A stretch of DNA of 37,757 bases from Planctomycetota bacterium (GCA_022564995.1 JADFKK010000037.1:1-37757); one strand, 5' to 3'. Shown: positions 1-8,914, counted from the stretch's first letter. Notes: generated from the sequence alone by a model not told the origin. Made by a program: numbers and translations.

Positions 1-219
1 GGTGCTCAAAGGCGGACATCTTGATTTGCTCCACGTGAGTTTTTCGAGTATAAAAGTGGAACAAAAATGCCTCGATTCACCAACCCCATTCTTGCGGGGC
101 AACCCCAAATTTTGAACAGCCCAGGCTTGCGCCCCAGGCTATTCGATGCCGCCGCTCCGCGGCTGATTTACGCAACTTCAAAACTTACGGGTCGGGCTAG
201 GATTTCCCCAGCCAACGAC
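1..219. other. Spacer, no gene supported
   Basis: No convincing coding frame is seen. A short plus-strand open frame from 67 has no ribosome site or recognisable protein character and overlaps the end of the minus-strand gene. The spacer contains GC-rich text around 120-165 that resembles interspersed non-coding repeats elsewhere in the window (compare 33644-33710), but no clean inverted repeat was confirmed here. Confidence 0.4.
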
Positions 220-1131
220 CTACGTCGAAAGCTGCTTTCGCACTTTCAATAGCAGCTTTTGCGTGGCTCGGATGCCGTCGATTTCGGAGAGTCGGCCGCC
301 GGAGAATTCGATGCCGACGTAGCCGTGGTAGCCGGCGTCGACGACGATCTTCATCATTTTGGCGTAGTCGGTGCTTTTTTCGTTGCCGGCCTCGTCGAAA
401 TCGTTGCTCTTGGCACTGACGGCCTTGGCGTAGGGCATTAGCTCGCGGACGCCCTTGTAGCGGTCGTAGCCGCCAAAATTCCCAAAATCAGGCAAGGTTC
501 CACAGTTCTTCAGATCAACCCGCTTCATCACCTCCGCCAGCCAAGCCCCGTTGGATGACAGCCCGCCGTGGTTTTCGACAATGACGTTGATTTCATGGCC
601 GGCAGCGAACTGGGACAGCTTCCTCAAGCCCGAGGTCGCCAGCTTGAGTTGTTCGTCGTAGCTGCCGCGGCTGCGGGCGTTGACGCGAATCGAATGACAG
701 CCGAGAAACTTGGCCGCCTCGACCCATTTCTTGTGCCGGTCGACCGCCTCGTTCAGTTTCGCTGCCGATGGATCGCCCAGATTTCCCTCGCTGTCGATCA
801 TGATCAGCAGGCTCTTGACGCCGGCGTCGTCCGAGCGTTTCTTCAATTCGGCCAGATACTTCTTATCTTGGGCCTTGTCGGCATACGGTCGATTCCAGTG
901 CTCGACGGCATCGATGCCGAATTCTTTCTTGGTAAGCGGGGCAAGATCGAGATAATCGAGCTTCTCAGCGGCGAGTGTTCGATGTAGTGAATAGGCCGCC
1001 AGCGAGATTTTGTACAGCGGCTGCTTCTTGTCCTTGGCCTGGGCGTCTGCCAAGTTTGCCCCCAATAACCCAATCGCCGCCCCAGAAGCGGTGAAACGAA
1101 CGAATCGGCGGCGCGTGATTGGTTGGGTCAT
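220..1131 (-). CDS. Tat-exported sugar phosphate isomerase/epimerase-like TIM-barrel protein
   Basis: A 303-residue protein. The N-terminus carries a twin-arginine signal (TRRRFVRF near residues 6-13, then a hydrophobic stretch ending in ADAQA), so export in folded form is likely. The body matches the AP-endonuclease-2-like TIM barrel seen in xylose isomerase-like epimerases: a buried acidic residue in VENHGG, an aspartate in LPDFGNF, and a glutamate in GIEFSGG, which would be metal ligands in that family. The segment SAKSNDF sits where many relatives have an HxK motif, so one ligand may be altered. An AGGAG sequence lies about 10 nt before the ATG and supports the start. The gene stands alone, opposite to its neighbours. 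Substrate unknown; family assignment is firm, enzyme activity is inferred. Confidence 0.85.
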   Translation of the reverse strand: MTQPITRRRFVRFTASGAAIGLLGANLADAQAKDKKQPLYKISLAAYSLHRTLAAEKLDYLDLAPLTKKEFGIDAVEHWNRPYADKAQDKKYLAELKKRSDDAGVKSLLIMIDSEGNLGDPSAAKLNEAVDRHKKWVEAAKFLGCHSIRVNARSRGSYDEQLKLATSGLRKLSQFAAGHEINVIVENHGGLSSNGAWLAEVMKRVDLKNCGTLPDFGNFGGYDRYKGVRELMPYAKAVSAKSNDFDEAGNEKSTDYAKMMKIVVDAGYHGYVGIEFSGGRLSEIDGIRATQKLLLKVRKQLST

Positions 1132-1228
1132 GGCTCAATTCTCCTGGCAAGGAAGGGGCGGGCGTTTCGGATGATTGCGTTCGGCTGGAGGGGACAGTAT
1201 AAGGTCTGCGGTTGACGACAGCAAATTG

Positions 1229-1268
1229 CTGGGGACTGGAGGCTGGGGACTGGAGGCTGGGGACTGGG
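1229..1268. repeat. Tandem 14-bp (2 x 7) GC-rich repeat
   Basis: Two full and one partial copies of CTGGGGACTGGAGG follow each other. The unit can be read as two alternating heptamers, CTGGGGA and CTGGAGG. It lies upstream of the minus-strand epimerase-like gene. Confidence 0.9.
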
Positions 1269-1293
1269 AATCAATGATTGATGAACGGCGTCT

Positions 1294-1337
1294 GAGTACT
1301 ACTGAGTACTGAGTACTGAGTACTGGGTACTGGGTAC
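1294..1337. repeat. Tandem heptamer repeat GAGTACT/GGGTACT
   Basis: About five copies of a 7-bp unit (GAGTACT, drifting to GGGTACT) lie head to tail just after the first heptamer tract. One copy is shortened near 1300. The period is the same as in the neighbouring tract, but the sequence differs. Confidence 0.9.
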
Positions 1338-1403
1338 GGAGACGCAATTCACAGCTAACCGCCATCTGCTAACAGCTCACCACCAACCAACAGGAGACTT
1401 TCC

Positions 1404-1757
1404 GTGGCACCTCGAATCGACTGGTATTACCACCGTGGTGGCTGAACGAGCTGCAAGCGAGCGCAAGGGTTCCTTGCCGAGGCTGATGTGATAATTGTCG
1501 AGCAGATCGATGCCCGAAAAGAGCGGATCGCAAAGGACGCGGCCCTCAAACTCGCCCGATCGACCGATCATCTGTGGGTCGCCAGGGGCAAGAAGGTGGT
1601 CTATCTGAACCTAAAAAAAGATAAGCCAAGTGACGCGGAGTTGGCCAAGCTGTTGATGGGGCCGAGCGGAAATCTTCGCGCGCCGACGATCCGCCGGGGA
1701 AAGAGGCTGTTTGTGGGGTTTAATGAAGAGGCGTATGAGGAGCATTTACTGGGGTAG
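1404..1757 (+). CDS. ArsC-family, thioredoxin-fold selenoprotein (in-frame UGA)
   Basis: Read from the GTG at 1404, the frame runs to the stop at 1757 with one internal TGA at 1443-1445 (codon 14), predicting 117 residues. Around the TGA the protein reads WYYHRGG-U-TSC, so Sec takes the first position of a CxxC-type redox motif. A RAPTI segment near the C-terminus fits the cis-proline loop of ArsC/Spx-like thioredoxin folds. AGGAG at 1392-1396 is 7 nt before the GTG, and a hairpin follows the TGA at SECIS spacing. A downstream-only reading from 1488 would lack the beta-alpha redox start of the fold. This fits the ArsC-family (seleno)protein class; the redox partner is unknown. A pseudogene with a nonsense codon is the alternative, made unlikely by the position of the TGA. 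Confidence 0.85.
1443..1477 (+). promoter_or_regulatory. Bacterial SECIS-like hairpin with its UGA codon
   Basis: A perfect 6-bp stem GCAAGG (1463-1468) / CCTTGC (1472-1477) closes a GTT loop 17 nt after the in-frame TGA. A guanine at the start of the apical loop, followed by U, agrees with what is known of SelB-dependent bacterial SECIS elements, which lie within the coding sequence just after the UGA. Confidence 0.7.
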
Positions 1758-1787
1758 CTGCTGCGGAAACAGGATACAGAAGGGGCG

Positions 1788-1857
1788 GAGCCGCCGTGTC
1801 CCCACGGCGATGCAGGTCGGCCGCGTAATGTACATCGCCCTGGGGACAGGGCGGCTC
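1788..1857. repeat. Imperfect 25-bp inverted repeat after the selenoprotein gene
   Basis: Arms 1788-1812 and 1833-1857 pair with two mismatches around a 20-nt loop. It begins about 30 nt after the stop codon and could stop or protect transcripts, but no T-run follows. It has the look of a dispersed repeat. Confidence 0.85.
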
Positions 1858-1911
1858 TGAAATCCCCGGATCATATTCACCTAACCTTGTGTTTCCAAAG
1901 CACTTAGGTCA

Positions 1912-1940
1912 TTGACAATGGTGTCGGTTTTAGGTAGACT
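1912..1940 (+). promoter_or_regulatory. Sigma-70 type promoter for the kinase gene
   Basis: A perfect -35 TTGACA (1912-1917) is followed after 17 bp by TAGACT (1935-1940). Transcription would start near 1947 and leave a 5' leader of about 150 nt before the ATG at 2097. Confidence 0.65.
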
Positions 1941-2096
1941 GGAATAGTGGCAGCAGGAAGCCGCGAACTAATCTCTTGGGACGATCGTCCAACAAGGGGC
2001 CGAACGGATGCACGCTCCCCAAATGCAGCTTTTCAGCGGTATTCCACCGTGCCGGGGCAGTCTTGCGCCGGGGCAAACAACGCGGTGGGTTGAATC

Positions 2097-5096
2097 ATGA
2101 GCAACCGGGACTCGACTTCTCGACGAGGGGACGATCCGCGCTTCGCGCGGGCGGCCGACGGTTCGTCGTTGCAGTCTGGAGAAAGGGCGCAGCCTGGAGA
2201 AAGGGCGCGGCCTGGCGACACGGCTCCGCCCGGGCCGATCTTGCCGTCTGACGAGATGCCGACGGTCATTTCCAGCGACATTCCTGTCGCGCCGTCCATC
2301 TTCGATCGCGCCATCCATCCACGGGAGTTGGGCCGGCTGCTCGAGGGCGAGCGGCTAGGCTACTTCGAGTTGGAAAAGTTTGTCGGCGGCGGCGGCATGG
2401 GGGCCGTGTTTCAAGCGACCGACACGATGCTCGGCCGCACGGTCGCGGTCAAGGTGCTTTCGCACGACCAGGCCTCCGAAGAAGACACGCTGCTGCGATT
2501 TAAGAACGAAGCCCAGTCGGCCGCCCGGCTCGATCACGAAAATATCGCCCGCGTCTACTACGTCGGCGAAGACCGAGGCTTGAACTACATCGTCTTCGAG
2601 TTCATCGAGGGCGAGAACATTCGCGATCTGGTCGATCGACGTGGCGGGTTACCGCTTGGCGAGGCGATCAGTTACACCTTGCAAATCGCCGAGGCCCTCG
2701 ACCACGCCTGCCAACGAGACGTCGTGCATCGCGACATCAAGCCGTCGAACGTGTTGATCACCGCCGAGGGTCATGCCAAGTTGGTCGACATGGGCCTGGC
2801 CCGGCTGCATCAGGTGGAACACTCTGGCGACGACCTGACCGCCAGCGGCGTTACGCTGGGCACGTTCGATTACATTTCGCCCGAGCAAGCCCGCGACCCG
2901 CGCACGGCCGACGTCCGCAGCGACCTGTATTCGCTGGGCTGCACGCTGTACTTCATGCTGACCGGCAAGCCGCCATTCCCCGACGGGACGGTCTTGCAGA
3001 AACTGTTGCAACACCAGGGCGACGAGCCGCCCGACCCACGCGAGGTGCGGTCCGATCTGCCGCAGGAAATGACCCGGCTGCTCAGCAAGATGTTGTTCAA
3101 GAGCCCCGAGGCACGCTATCAACAGCCGAGCGAACTGATTGCCGATCTGCTGCTGTTGGCCGACCGATTGGGCATTCGTCACGTCGTGAAGCCGGGCAAG
3201 GTGTGGGTCGCCGAGCCGCGGTCTCGTTGGGCGATGTTGCGGCAACACGCGCCGTGGATGGTGCCGGTGGCGACGCTGCTGGCGGTGGTGCTGCTGATGG
3301 ACTACCTCGGCTCGCCGTCTCCTTTGGCGTCGACGCCCATGGACGACATGCCGGTGGTTCGCGAGCAGAGCGACGAGGGCACAGACCTCGCGCCGACGAG
3401 GCCGAAGGACACCGCGCCGCCCGAAGATTCATCGAACGGAAAAGTGCCCACCGGCGATCGTGCAGATCCTACGCCGCCGGACAAAGATCCGCTGCCAACG
3501 ACAACACCTTTGCCGCCGGACGACGCCTCGGATGTTCCGCCAGAGAGTGTGGCGTCGTCGATCGGTACGCTGCGCGAATCAATCACGCCATCGAAGGCCC
3601 CCGGCACGTCGCTTGATGTGTCGGACGACGGCGGCACGTCGGCTGAATTGGATGTGGCGGCGGCGGATGCGGCAGCGCTCGCCGAAACCGAAAACACGGC
3701 GGCGGTTGACCTGTCTGACGGCGTGCCGTCCGCGGTTGTGCCGGGGCAGCGCACGCTTATCGTCGACGGCAGCGGAGGCCCCAGTGGTCGTTACGCCACG
3801 CTTGGCGCCGCCATCAACGAGGCGAAATCCGGAGACACGATCGAGCTGCACTACGACCGTCCCAATAAAGTGGAGCAGCCGATCGTCTTCGACGAAAAAG
3901 AACTAACGATTCGCGCCGGCATCGACCGTCAGCGCGACAGCAAGCCCTTCCAGCCCGTGATTCTGTTTCGGCCGACGCAAGACGACGACGTCACGCACAA
4001 ACGCCTGGCGATGATCACGCTTCGCGGCGGAGATGTCACGTTCGAGGGAATTCACGTTCAAATGGATCTTGCCAAGAATGTTACTGCCGACTATTGGTCG
4101 ATGTTTGAAATCCACGGGACCACACACCTCCAGCTCTCTGGCTGTTCACTTACGATCCGCAACACACAAGACACGGCACAATACCACAAGAAAGTTTCGT
4201 TCATTGACGTGCGAGAATCTCCGAACGGCGAGAGCATGACGCCGGACGGTATGGATATGAGCAAACGGCCCGTGACGATTGACCTGGCTCGCTGCGTCGT
4301 TCGTGGGGAAGCCGTGTTTCTTTCTGCGCCCGAGCTACAGCCGTTGAATTTGACGTGGATTCAGGGACTGCTGGCGACGACCGAGCAGTTGCTCGTCGCC
4401 GGGTCGGGGTCGACCCAAGGCGAGTCGAGGGCGGGCATTCAGATTGATCTCCAACACGTTACGGCACTAACGCAAGAGGGCGTTTTTCATTCGACGAACA
4501 AACGTGATGCGCCGTACCAGCTTGTTTCCGAATTTTTCGCCTCGCACTGCATCTTTATCGGCGACAAAACTAATCCGCCCCATCTGATCAAACAATCGGG
4601 TGTTGGACTCGCAGCGTCACCCGACGACCTAGGCGAAGGTCCGTCGGCCGACAAGGGCGCCATCCGCAACTTCACGATGCGCGTGATATGGTCTCGTGAG
4701 CAAAGCAAGAACATTTTTCAGGATTTCGATTTTATCTCCTTCTGGTCCATTCACAGCGGCGATGAGGAATTGGACCGCCGCACATTCATTCGCTGGGGAG
4801 AGGATCATCTGCCCATGATCTCGGTCCGCCCGCCCACCTCAATTTGGAAATCTACGCCGCCCGACAGCCTGGTCGTTCATTTGCTGACCGCAGCGGATTT
4901 TCTCATCGACGAGAAAATCAAGGGCAATCCGGCATTCGTTCCGGGCAAGGAGAGACAGTGCGGCTTCTTCCCGTCCGAGCTGCCGCAGTTGCCACCGATC
5001 GTGACGCTTGACGACGTCGAGGCGACCCGCCCCGATCAGTCGCCCGCCGGCGATGAGGCGGCGCCGAAACCCTCGAATTCGACCTCGGGCGACTGA
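2097..5096 (+). CDS. Membrane-anchored Ser/Thr protein kinase with C-terminal beta-helix ectodomain
   Basis: A 999-residue PknB-type kinase. Residues about 88-350 hold the catalytic domain: glycine loop GGGGMG, VAVKVL lysine, HRDIKPSNV catalytic loop (His211, Asp213), DMG in place of DFG (Asp231), and SPEQ in the activation segment. A single hydrophobic span lies near 386-402. After a Pro/Thr/Ser/Asp-rich linker, residues from about 550 (DGSGG..YATLGAAINEAKSGDTIEL) match the start of right-handed beta-helix/pectate-lyase-like folds and continue in that style to the C-terminus. A short in-frame 15-bp repeat encodes GERA/GERARPGD near residue 28. The start is supported by the upstream promoter, although the ribosome site is weak. 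The ectodomain could sense a wall or glycan ligand; that is inference. Confidence 0.9.
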   Translation: MSNRDSTSRRGDDPRFARAADGSSLQSGERAQPGERARPGDTAPPGPILPSDEMPTVISSDIPVAPSIFDRAIHPRELGRLLEGERLGYFELEKFVGGGGMGAVFQATDTMLGRTVAVKVLSHDQASEEDTLLRFKNEAQSAARLDHENIARVYYVGEDRGLNYIVFEFIEGENIRDLVDRRGGLPLGEAISYTLQIAEALDHACQRDVVHRDIKPSNVLITAEGHAKLVDMGLARLHQVEHSGDDLTASGVTLGTFDYISPEQARDPRTADVRSDLYSLGCTLYFMLTGKPPFPDGTVLQKLLQHQGDEPPDPREVRSDLPQEMTRLLSKMLFKSPEARYQQPSELIADLLLLADRLGIRHVVKPGKVWVAEPRSRWAMLRQHAPWMVPVATLLAVVLLMDYLGSPSPLASTPMDDMPVVREQSDEGTDLAPTRPKDTAPPEDSSNGKVPTGDRADPTPPDKDPLPTTTPLPPDDASDVPPESVASSIGTLRESITPSKAPGTSLDVSDDGGTSAELDVAAADAAALAETENTAAVDLSDGVPSAVVPGQRTLIVDGSGGPSGRYATLGAAINEAKSGDTIELHYDRPNKVEQPIVFDEKELTIRAGIDRQRDSKPFQPVILFRPTQDDDVTHKRLAMITLRGGDVTFEGIHVQMDLAKNVTADYWSMFEIHGTTHLQLSGCSLTIRNTQDTAQYHKKVSFIDVRESPNGESMTPDGMDMSKRPVTIDLARCVVRGEAVFLSAPELQPLNLTWIQGLLATTEQLLVAGSGSTQGESRAGIQIDLQHVTALTQEGVFHSTNKRDAPYQLVSEFFASHCIFIGDKTNPPHLIKQSGVGLAASPDDLGEGPSADKGAIRNFTMRVIWSREQSKNIFQDFDFISFWSIHSGDEELDRRTFIRWGEDHLPMISVRPPTSIWKSTPPDSLVVHLLTAADFLIDEKIKGNPAFVPGKERQCGFFPSELPQLPPIVTLDDVEATRPDQSPAGDEAAPKPSNSTSGD

Positions 5097-5134
5097 CCTG
5101 TGGAATTCTCTTTCTTGCCAGGGCACACCATCTG

Positions 5135-5161
5135 TTGCCGCGGCGCGGCGGGGCGTACAAT
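5135..5161 (+). promoter_or_regulatory. Possible promoter for the peptide-type ABC importer operon
   Basis: TACAAT (5156-5161) is a good -10 hexamer about 67 nt before the ATG at 5228. TTGCCG (5135-5140) lies 15 bp upstream, a little closer than usual. It argues against a longer reading that would begin inside this element. Confidence 0.4.
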
Positions 5162-5227
5162 GACGGTTTTTATTCGCGACGAATGTCGTGCGCCCGCGAA
5201 TTCATGCTCCGCGTCGAGGTAACAAAC

Positions 5228-6847
5228 ATGCTTAACCGCTTCGGGTTAATGGTTTCGCTGGTTTTGTTGACTCCGTTTTTGTCTGGCTGTTGCTGCGGCG
5301 GCCTTGAAAGCGCTCATCAGCAAAGCACGCTCATCTACGGTCGCGGCGGCGAGGCCGAATTGCTCGATCCGATCCACACGGACAACGGCGAGGCGGTCAA
5401 GGTGATGGTCAACATCTTCGACACGCTCGTTACCTACAACGCCCGAACGATGCAACTCGTGCCATCGCTGGCGACGCAGTGGAGCCACAGCGACGATCAG
5501 TTGATCTGGACCTTCAAGCTTCGCGAGGGCGTGCTGTTTCACGACGGCACGCAGTTCGACGCGGACGCCGTGGTGTTCAGCTTTCGTCGGCTGACCGAGA
5601 AAGACTTCCATTGGATCAACTCGCAGGTGCCGATGGAGCCCAACTACGACGCGATCGAATCGATCACCGCCATAGACTCGCACACCGTCGAGTTCAAACT
5701 CAGCCGGCCCAGCGCGGTGTTTCTGGAGAATCTGGCGATGTACTCAGCGGGCATCGTCAGTCCCACGGCGCATCAGGATCGCGGCAAAAAGTTTCTCATC
5801 TGGCCGTGCGGCACCGGGCCGTTTATGTTGGCCAGGCAAGCAGACTGGATCCTCGATCAGGAACTTGTGCTAACCGCCTTCGACGACCACTGGCGCGGCC
5901 GGCCCGCCATCGATCGATTGATCTTCGTCCCCGTGTCTGAGAGCAGCAAGCGCGTCGAACAGATCCGCCGCGGCGAGATACACATTGCCGATAACCTGCC
6001 GCCCGACGAGATCAACCGCCTGGCCGATGTCCCCGGCTGTACCGTGCAGATGCAACGTGGGCAGAACGTGGCCTACCTGACCATGCAAGCGGAGCACAAG
6101 CCGCTGGACAACGTCAAGGTTCGCCGAGCCATCGCCCACGCGATCGACAAACAGGGGCTGATCCGCGTGGCCTACTCCGGCAGCGGCCGGCCAGCGACCA
6201 ACATCGTTCCGCCGACCATCTGGGGCGCGGCCGGCGACATCGTCGATCGCGATTACAACATTGAAAAGGCCAAAGATTTGCTCAAACAGGCTGAGGCGGA
6301 AGACGGCGTCGAATTGCCGATCACCTTGAGCCTCTACGTCATGCAGCGCGAGCGACCGTACATGCCGCAGCCGCGACAGACGGCCAAGTACATCAAGGAC
6401 CAATTGCAACAGATCGGCATCAACGTCACCATCGACCAGAAGGAAAACTCGCAGCATTTTCAGCGGCTATCGGCGGGCAAGCACGACCTGGGGCTGATCG
6501 GCTGGAGCAGCGACATCAACGATCCCGATAATTTTCTCTACAACCTGATGCACTCGGATAACATCAACTCGTTGGGCGGCAACAACCTAAGCCGCTATCG
6601 TAACGACGAATTCGACAAGTTGGTCTTCGCCGCCAAAGGTGAATTGGATCGCGAAAAGCGCAAGCAAATGTACCTGCAGGCCCAGCGGATCATGTTCGAC
6701 GACGTGCCCACGTTGCCGCTGGTGCATACCGACGTGCGGGTCGTGTTGCGCGATAACGTCAAAGGATACAAGGTTCACCCCACGTCGATGGTCCGGCTGC
6801 GGTTGGCGTATTTTGAGAAGGAAGAGGAAAGTGCGAATGACGAATGA
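5228..6847 (+). CDS. ABC importer substrate-binding lipoprotein, peptide/nickel family 5
   Basis: A 539-residue protein from the ATG at 5228. That start has a GAGGT ribosome site and gives a lipoprotein signal peptide with lipobox LSGC (Cys21); an upstream in-frame start at 5135 is rejected for this reason. The mature protein is a family-5 (DppA/OppA-type) solute-binding protein: GGEAELLDPIHTDN start, LREGVLFHDGTQFDADAVVFSF motif, and a typical end with PDNFLYNLMHS and YLQAQRIMFDDVPTLPLVH. It should deliver oligopeptides or a similar ligand to the two permeases downstream. The last codons and stop lie inside a heptamer repeat, so the C-terminus may have been reshaped by it. Confidence 0.93.
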   Translation: MLNRFGLMVSLVLLTPFLSGCCCGGLESAHQQSTLIYGRGGEAELLDPIHTDNGEAVKVMVNIFDTLVTYNARTMQLVPSLATQWSHSDDQLIWTFKLREGVLFHDGTQFDADAVVFSFRRLTEKDFHWINSQVPMEPNYDAIESITAIDSHTVEFKLSRPSAVFLENLAMYSAGIVSPTAHQDRGKKFLIWPCGTGPFMLARQADWILDQELVLTAFDDHWRGRPAIDRLIFVPVSESSKRVEQIRRGEIHIADNLPPDEINRLADVPGCTVQMQRGQNVAYLTMQAEHKPLDNVKVRRAIAHAIDKQGLIRVAYSGSGRPATNIVPPTIWGAAGDIVDRDYNIEKAKDLLKQAEAEDGVELPITLSLYVMQRERPYMPQPRQTAKYIKDQLQQIGINVTIDQKENSQHFQRLSAGKHDLGLIGWSSDINDPDNFLYNLMHSDNINSLGGNNLSRYRNDEFDKLVFAAKGELDREKRKQMYLQAQRIMFDDVPTLPLVHTDVRVVLRDNVKGYKVHPTSMVRLRLAYFEKEEESANDE

Positions 6848-6990
6848 CGAATGTCGAATGTCGAAAGAAGCCCGAAATCCGAATGTCGACACTATTCCGA
6901 CGATAAACCGTACATGGAATTGGTACGTCGAATCCATTCGGGCTTGAGATTTCGTCATTCCTTCGACATTCGACATTCGACATTGGTCAT
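6834..6990. repeat. Heptamer-repeat inverted element inside the ABC operon
   Basis: Five copies of CGAATGA/CGAATGT-type heptamers at 6834-6868 are mirrored on the right by TTCGACA-type heptamers (6961-6990). AGCCCGAA (from about 6868) pairs with TTCGGGCT (about 6938). The whole could fold into an extended stem. It overlaps the end of the lipoprotein gene and fills most of the 199-bp gap before the first permease. Confidence 0.85.
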
Positions 6991-7046
6991 TTCCGAGTTG
7001 ACGTTACGACCCCCGAACGGCGCCGTCTCCCCAAGGAACTCCCCGC

Positions 7047-8060
7047 GTGATTCGCTTTCTCTTCGGCCGACTCGCTCAAGCCCTAGCCACCACGCTCGTG
7101 GCCATCGTGGTCGTGTTCATCGCGATTCGCACGTTGCCGACCAATCCGGTGTTGGCTCGGGCCGGCCGCCATGCGGTGCCGGAGCAGATCCAGGCAGAGA
7201 TGGCCAGGCAGGGCTGGGACCGGCCGTTGCTGGTGCAGGCCGGCGACTTTCTGCAACAGCTCATCCTCCACGGCGAATTGGGCGATTCGTTTTTCATTCC
7301 GGCCGAAAGCGTCGGTGAGGGGCTCTGGCGAACCTTTCCCGCGACGATTGAACTCGCCTTGGCCGCGCTCCTGCTGGCCATCCCCATCGGCGTGATGGTC
7401 GGCATCGCCGCCGCTGTCTGGCGCAATCGCCCGCCCGATTATCTTTGCATGACCGGCTCGTTGTTGGGGGTCAGCGTGCCGGTGTTCTTTTTGGGCATCT
7501 GTCTGATTATGGTCTTTACCCATTTGCCCACGGGCCGGCGGATGCCGTTCGGTGTGAACTACACCTCGCACACCGGCTTCATCGTGATCGAGAGCATCTT
7601 CGAGGGCCGCCTGAACGTCACGGCTGCCGCATTGTGTCACCTCTATCTTCCCGCCCTGGCGCTGAGTTCGATTCCGATGGCCGTCATCGCTCGCATCACC
7701 CGCAGCAGCATGTTGGAGGTGCTCTCGGCCGATTACGTCCGCACGGCGCGGGCCAAGGGCGCTTCGCTGTGGCGTGTGGTGATGCGTCACGCGCTGCCGA
7801 ATGCTTCGATTCCCGTGGCCAACATCGCCGGCTTGCAGATCGGCTTCCTGTTGGGCGGGGCCGTATTGACCGAAACGGTCTTCGACTGGCCGGGCCTGGG
7901 ACGTCACTTGGTCACGGCCGTGCAGAAGAGCGATTACAATGTCGTGCAAGGCTGCACGCTGCTAATCGCGGTGCTGTTTGTCTCGATCAATCTGATGCTC
8001 GACGTCGTCTATGTTTGGCTCGATCCGCGCGTCGGCGGTGTCTCGGAGGACGGACAGTGA
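7047..8060 (+). CDS. ABC importer permease, DppB/OppB type
   Basis: A 337-residue integral membrane protein. An N-terminal span (ATTLVAIVVVFIAIRTLP) is followed by a periplasmic loop with a motif near NPVLARAGRHAVPEQIQ, then five more hydrophobic stretches. The cytoplasmic EAA loop (DYVRTARAKGASLWRVVMRHALPN) is the docking site for the ATPase subunits in this family. The start is GTG at 7047 with AAGGAA about 9 nt upstream. The stop overlaps the start of the next gene by 4 bp, so the two permeases are co-translated. No ATPase genes are seen in the window. Confidence 0.93.
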   Translation: MIRFLFGRLAQALATTLVAIVVVFIAIRTLPTNPVLARAGRHAVPEQIQAEMARQGWDRPLLVQAGDFLQQLILHGELGDSFFIPAESVGEGLWRTFPATIELALAALLLAIPIGVMVGIAAAVWRNRPPDYLCMTGSLLGVSVPVFFLGICLIMVFTHLPTGRRMPFGVNYTSHTGFIVIESIFEGRLNVTAAALCHLYLPALALSSIPMAVIARITRSSMLEVLSADYVRTARAKGASLWRVVMRHALPNASIPVANIAGLQIGFLLGGAVLTETVFDWPGLGRHLVTAVQKSDYNVVQGCTLLIAVLFVSINLMLDVVYVWLDPRVGGVSEDGQ

Positions 8061-8914
8061 ACGAGGCACCCAGTCACTCTCGCGCTTGGCGACGATTCCG
8101 CCGCAGTCGATCCGCCTGGATCGGCGCGTCGCTGGTCGGTCTGTTCGTCTTCGCGGCGATTGCCGCCGAATTCGTCGCACCCTACGCACCCCAAGGAGCG
8201 GAGGGTCGCAGCGGCGCGGCGCTCGCCCGCCCCTCGGCCGATCACTGGCTCGGCACCGATCTGGACGAGTATGATGTCTTCAGCCGCATGGTCCACGGCT
8301 CGCGGCTTTCGCTGTTGGCCGGCATCGTCTCGGTCAGCATCGCCATCGCCATCGGCGGACCCGCCGGAGCGGTCGCCGGTTACTTCGGCGGCTGGACCGA
8401 CACGCTGGTGATGCGGGCCATCGACGTCTTGCTGACCTTCCCCGGAATCCTGGTGGCGATGCTGGTCGTCGTGAGCATCGGCCCGAGCTGGGAAGGGGTC
8501 ATGCTGGCCGTCGGGCTGATCAACATTCCCGTCTTCTGCCGGCAAGTTCGGGCGACCGTGCTCACCGTGCGGAATCTGGAATACGTCGACGCCGCCCGGG
8601 CCGTCGGCGCCTCGACGCCGTACATTCTTACCCGCGTGATTTTTCCTTCGCTGATCAACCCGATCGTCGTGCTGGGCACGCTGGGCCTCGGCACGGCGAT
8701 CTTGGAAGTGGCCGGCCTCAGCTTCCTCGGCGTGGCCGGCGAGATGGACGCCGCCGAATGGGGCAGCATGTTGTCCGAGGCCAAGGATCATCTCAGCACC
8801 ACCATCTGGCCCGCCGTGGCCCCCGGCGTCGCCATCTCGCTGACCGTCGTCGGCTTCAACCTGCTCGGCGACGGGCTGCGCGACGCGCTCGATCCACATT
8901 TGGAAGGAAAGTAG
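8057..8914 (+). CDS. ABC importer permease, DppC/OppC type
   Basis: A 285-residue permease beginning at GTG 8057, which overlaps the upstream stop codon (GTGA). A much longer open frame extends upstream but only shadows the first permease, so this start is preferred. The N-terminus (short basic segment, then a span and APYAPQ..HWLGTDLDEYDVFSRMVHGSRLSLL) is the classic DppC beginning, and the EAA loop reads EYVDAARAVGASTPYILTRVIFP. It forms the transmembrane pore with the preceding permease and is fed by the lipoprotein at 5228. Confidence 0.93.
   Translation: MNEAPSHSRAWRRFRRSRSAWIGASLVGLFVFAAIAAEFVAPYAPQGAEGRSGAALARPSADHWLGTDLDEYDVFSRMVHGSRLSLLAGIVSVSIAIAIGGPAGAVAGYFGGWTDTLVMRAIDVLLTFPGILVAMLVVVSIGPSWEGVMLAVGLINIPVFCRQVRATVLTVRNLEYVDAARAVGASTPYILTRVIFPSLINPIVVLGTLGLGTAILEVAGLSFLGVAGEMDAAEWGSMLSEAKDHLSTTIWPAVAPGVAISLTVVGFNLLGDGLRDALDPHLEGK

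Noticed and set aside
67..252. Short plus-strand gene at the left end
   Set aside because: No ribosome site or recognisable protein character, and it overlaps the end of the real minus-strand gene.
1881..2096. Small gene or riboswitch before the kinase
   Set aside because: No conserved fold was recognised; the promoter at 1912-1940 and a plain leader explain the region.
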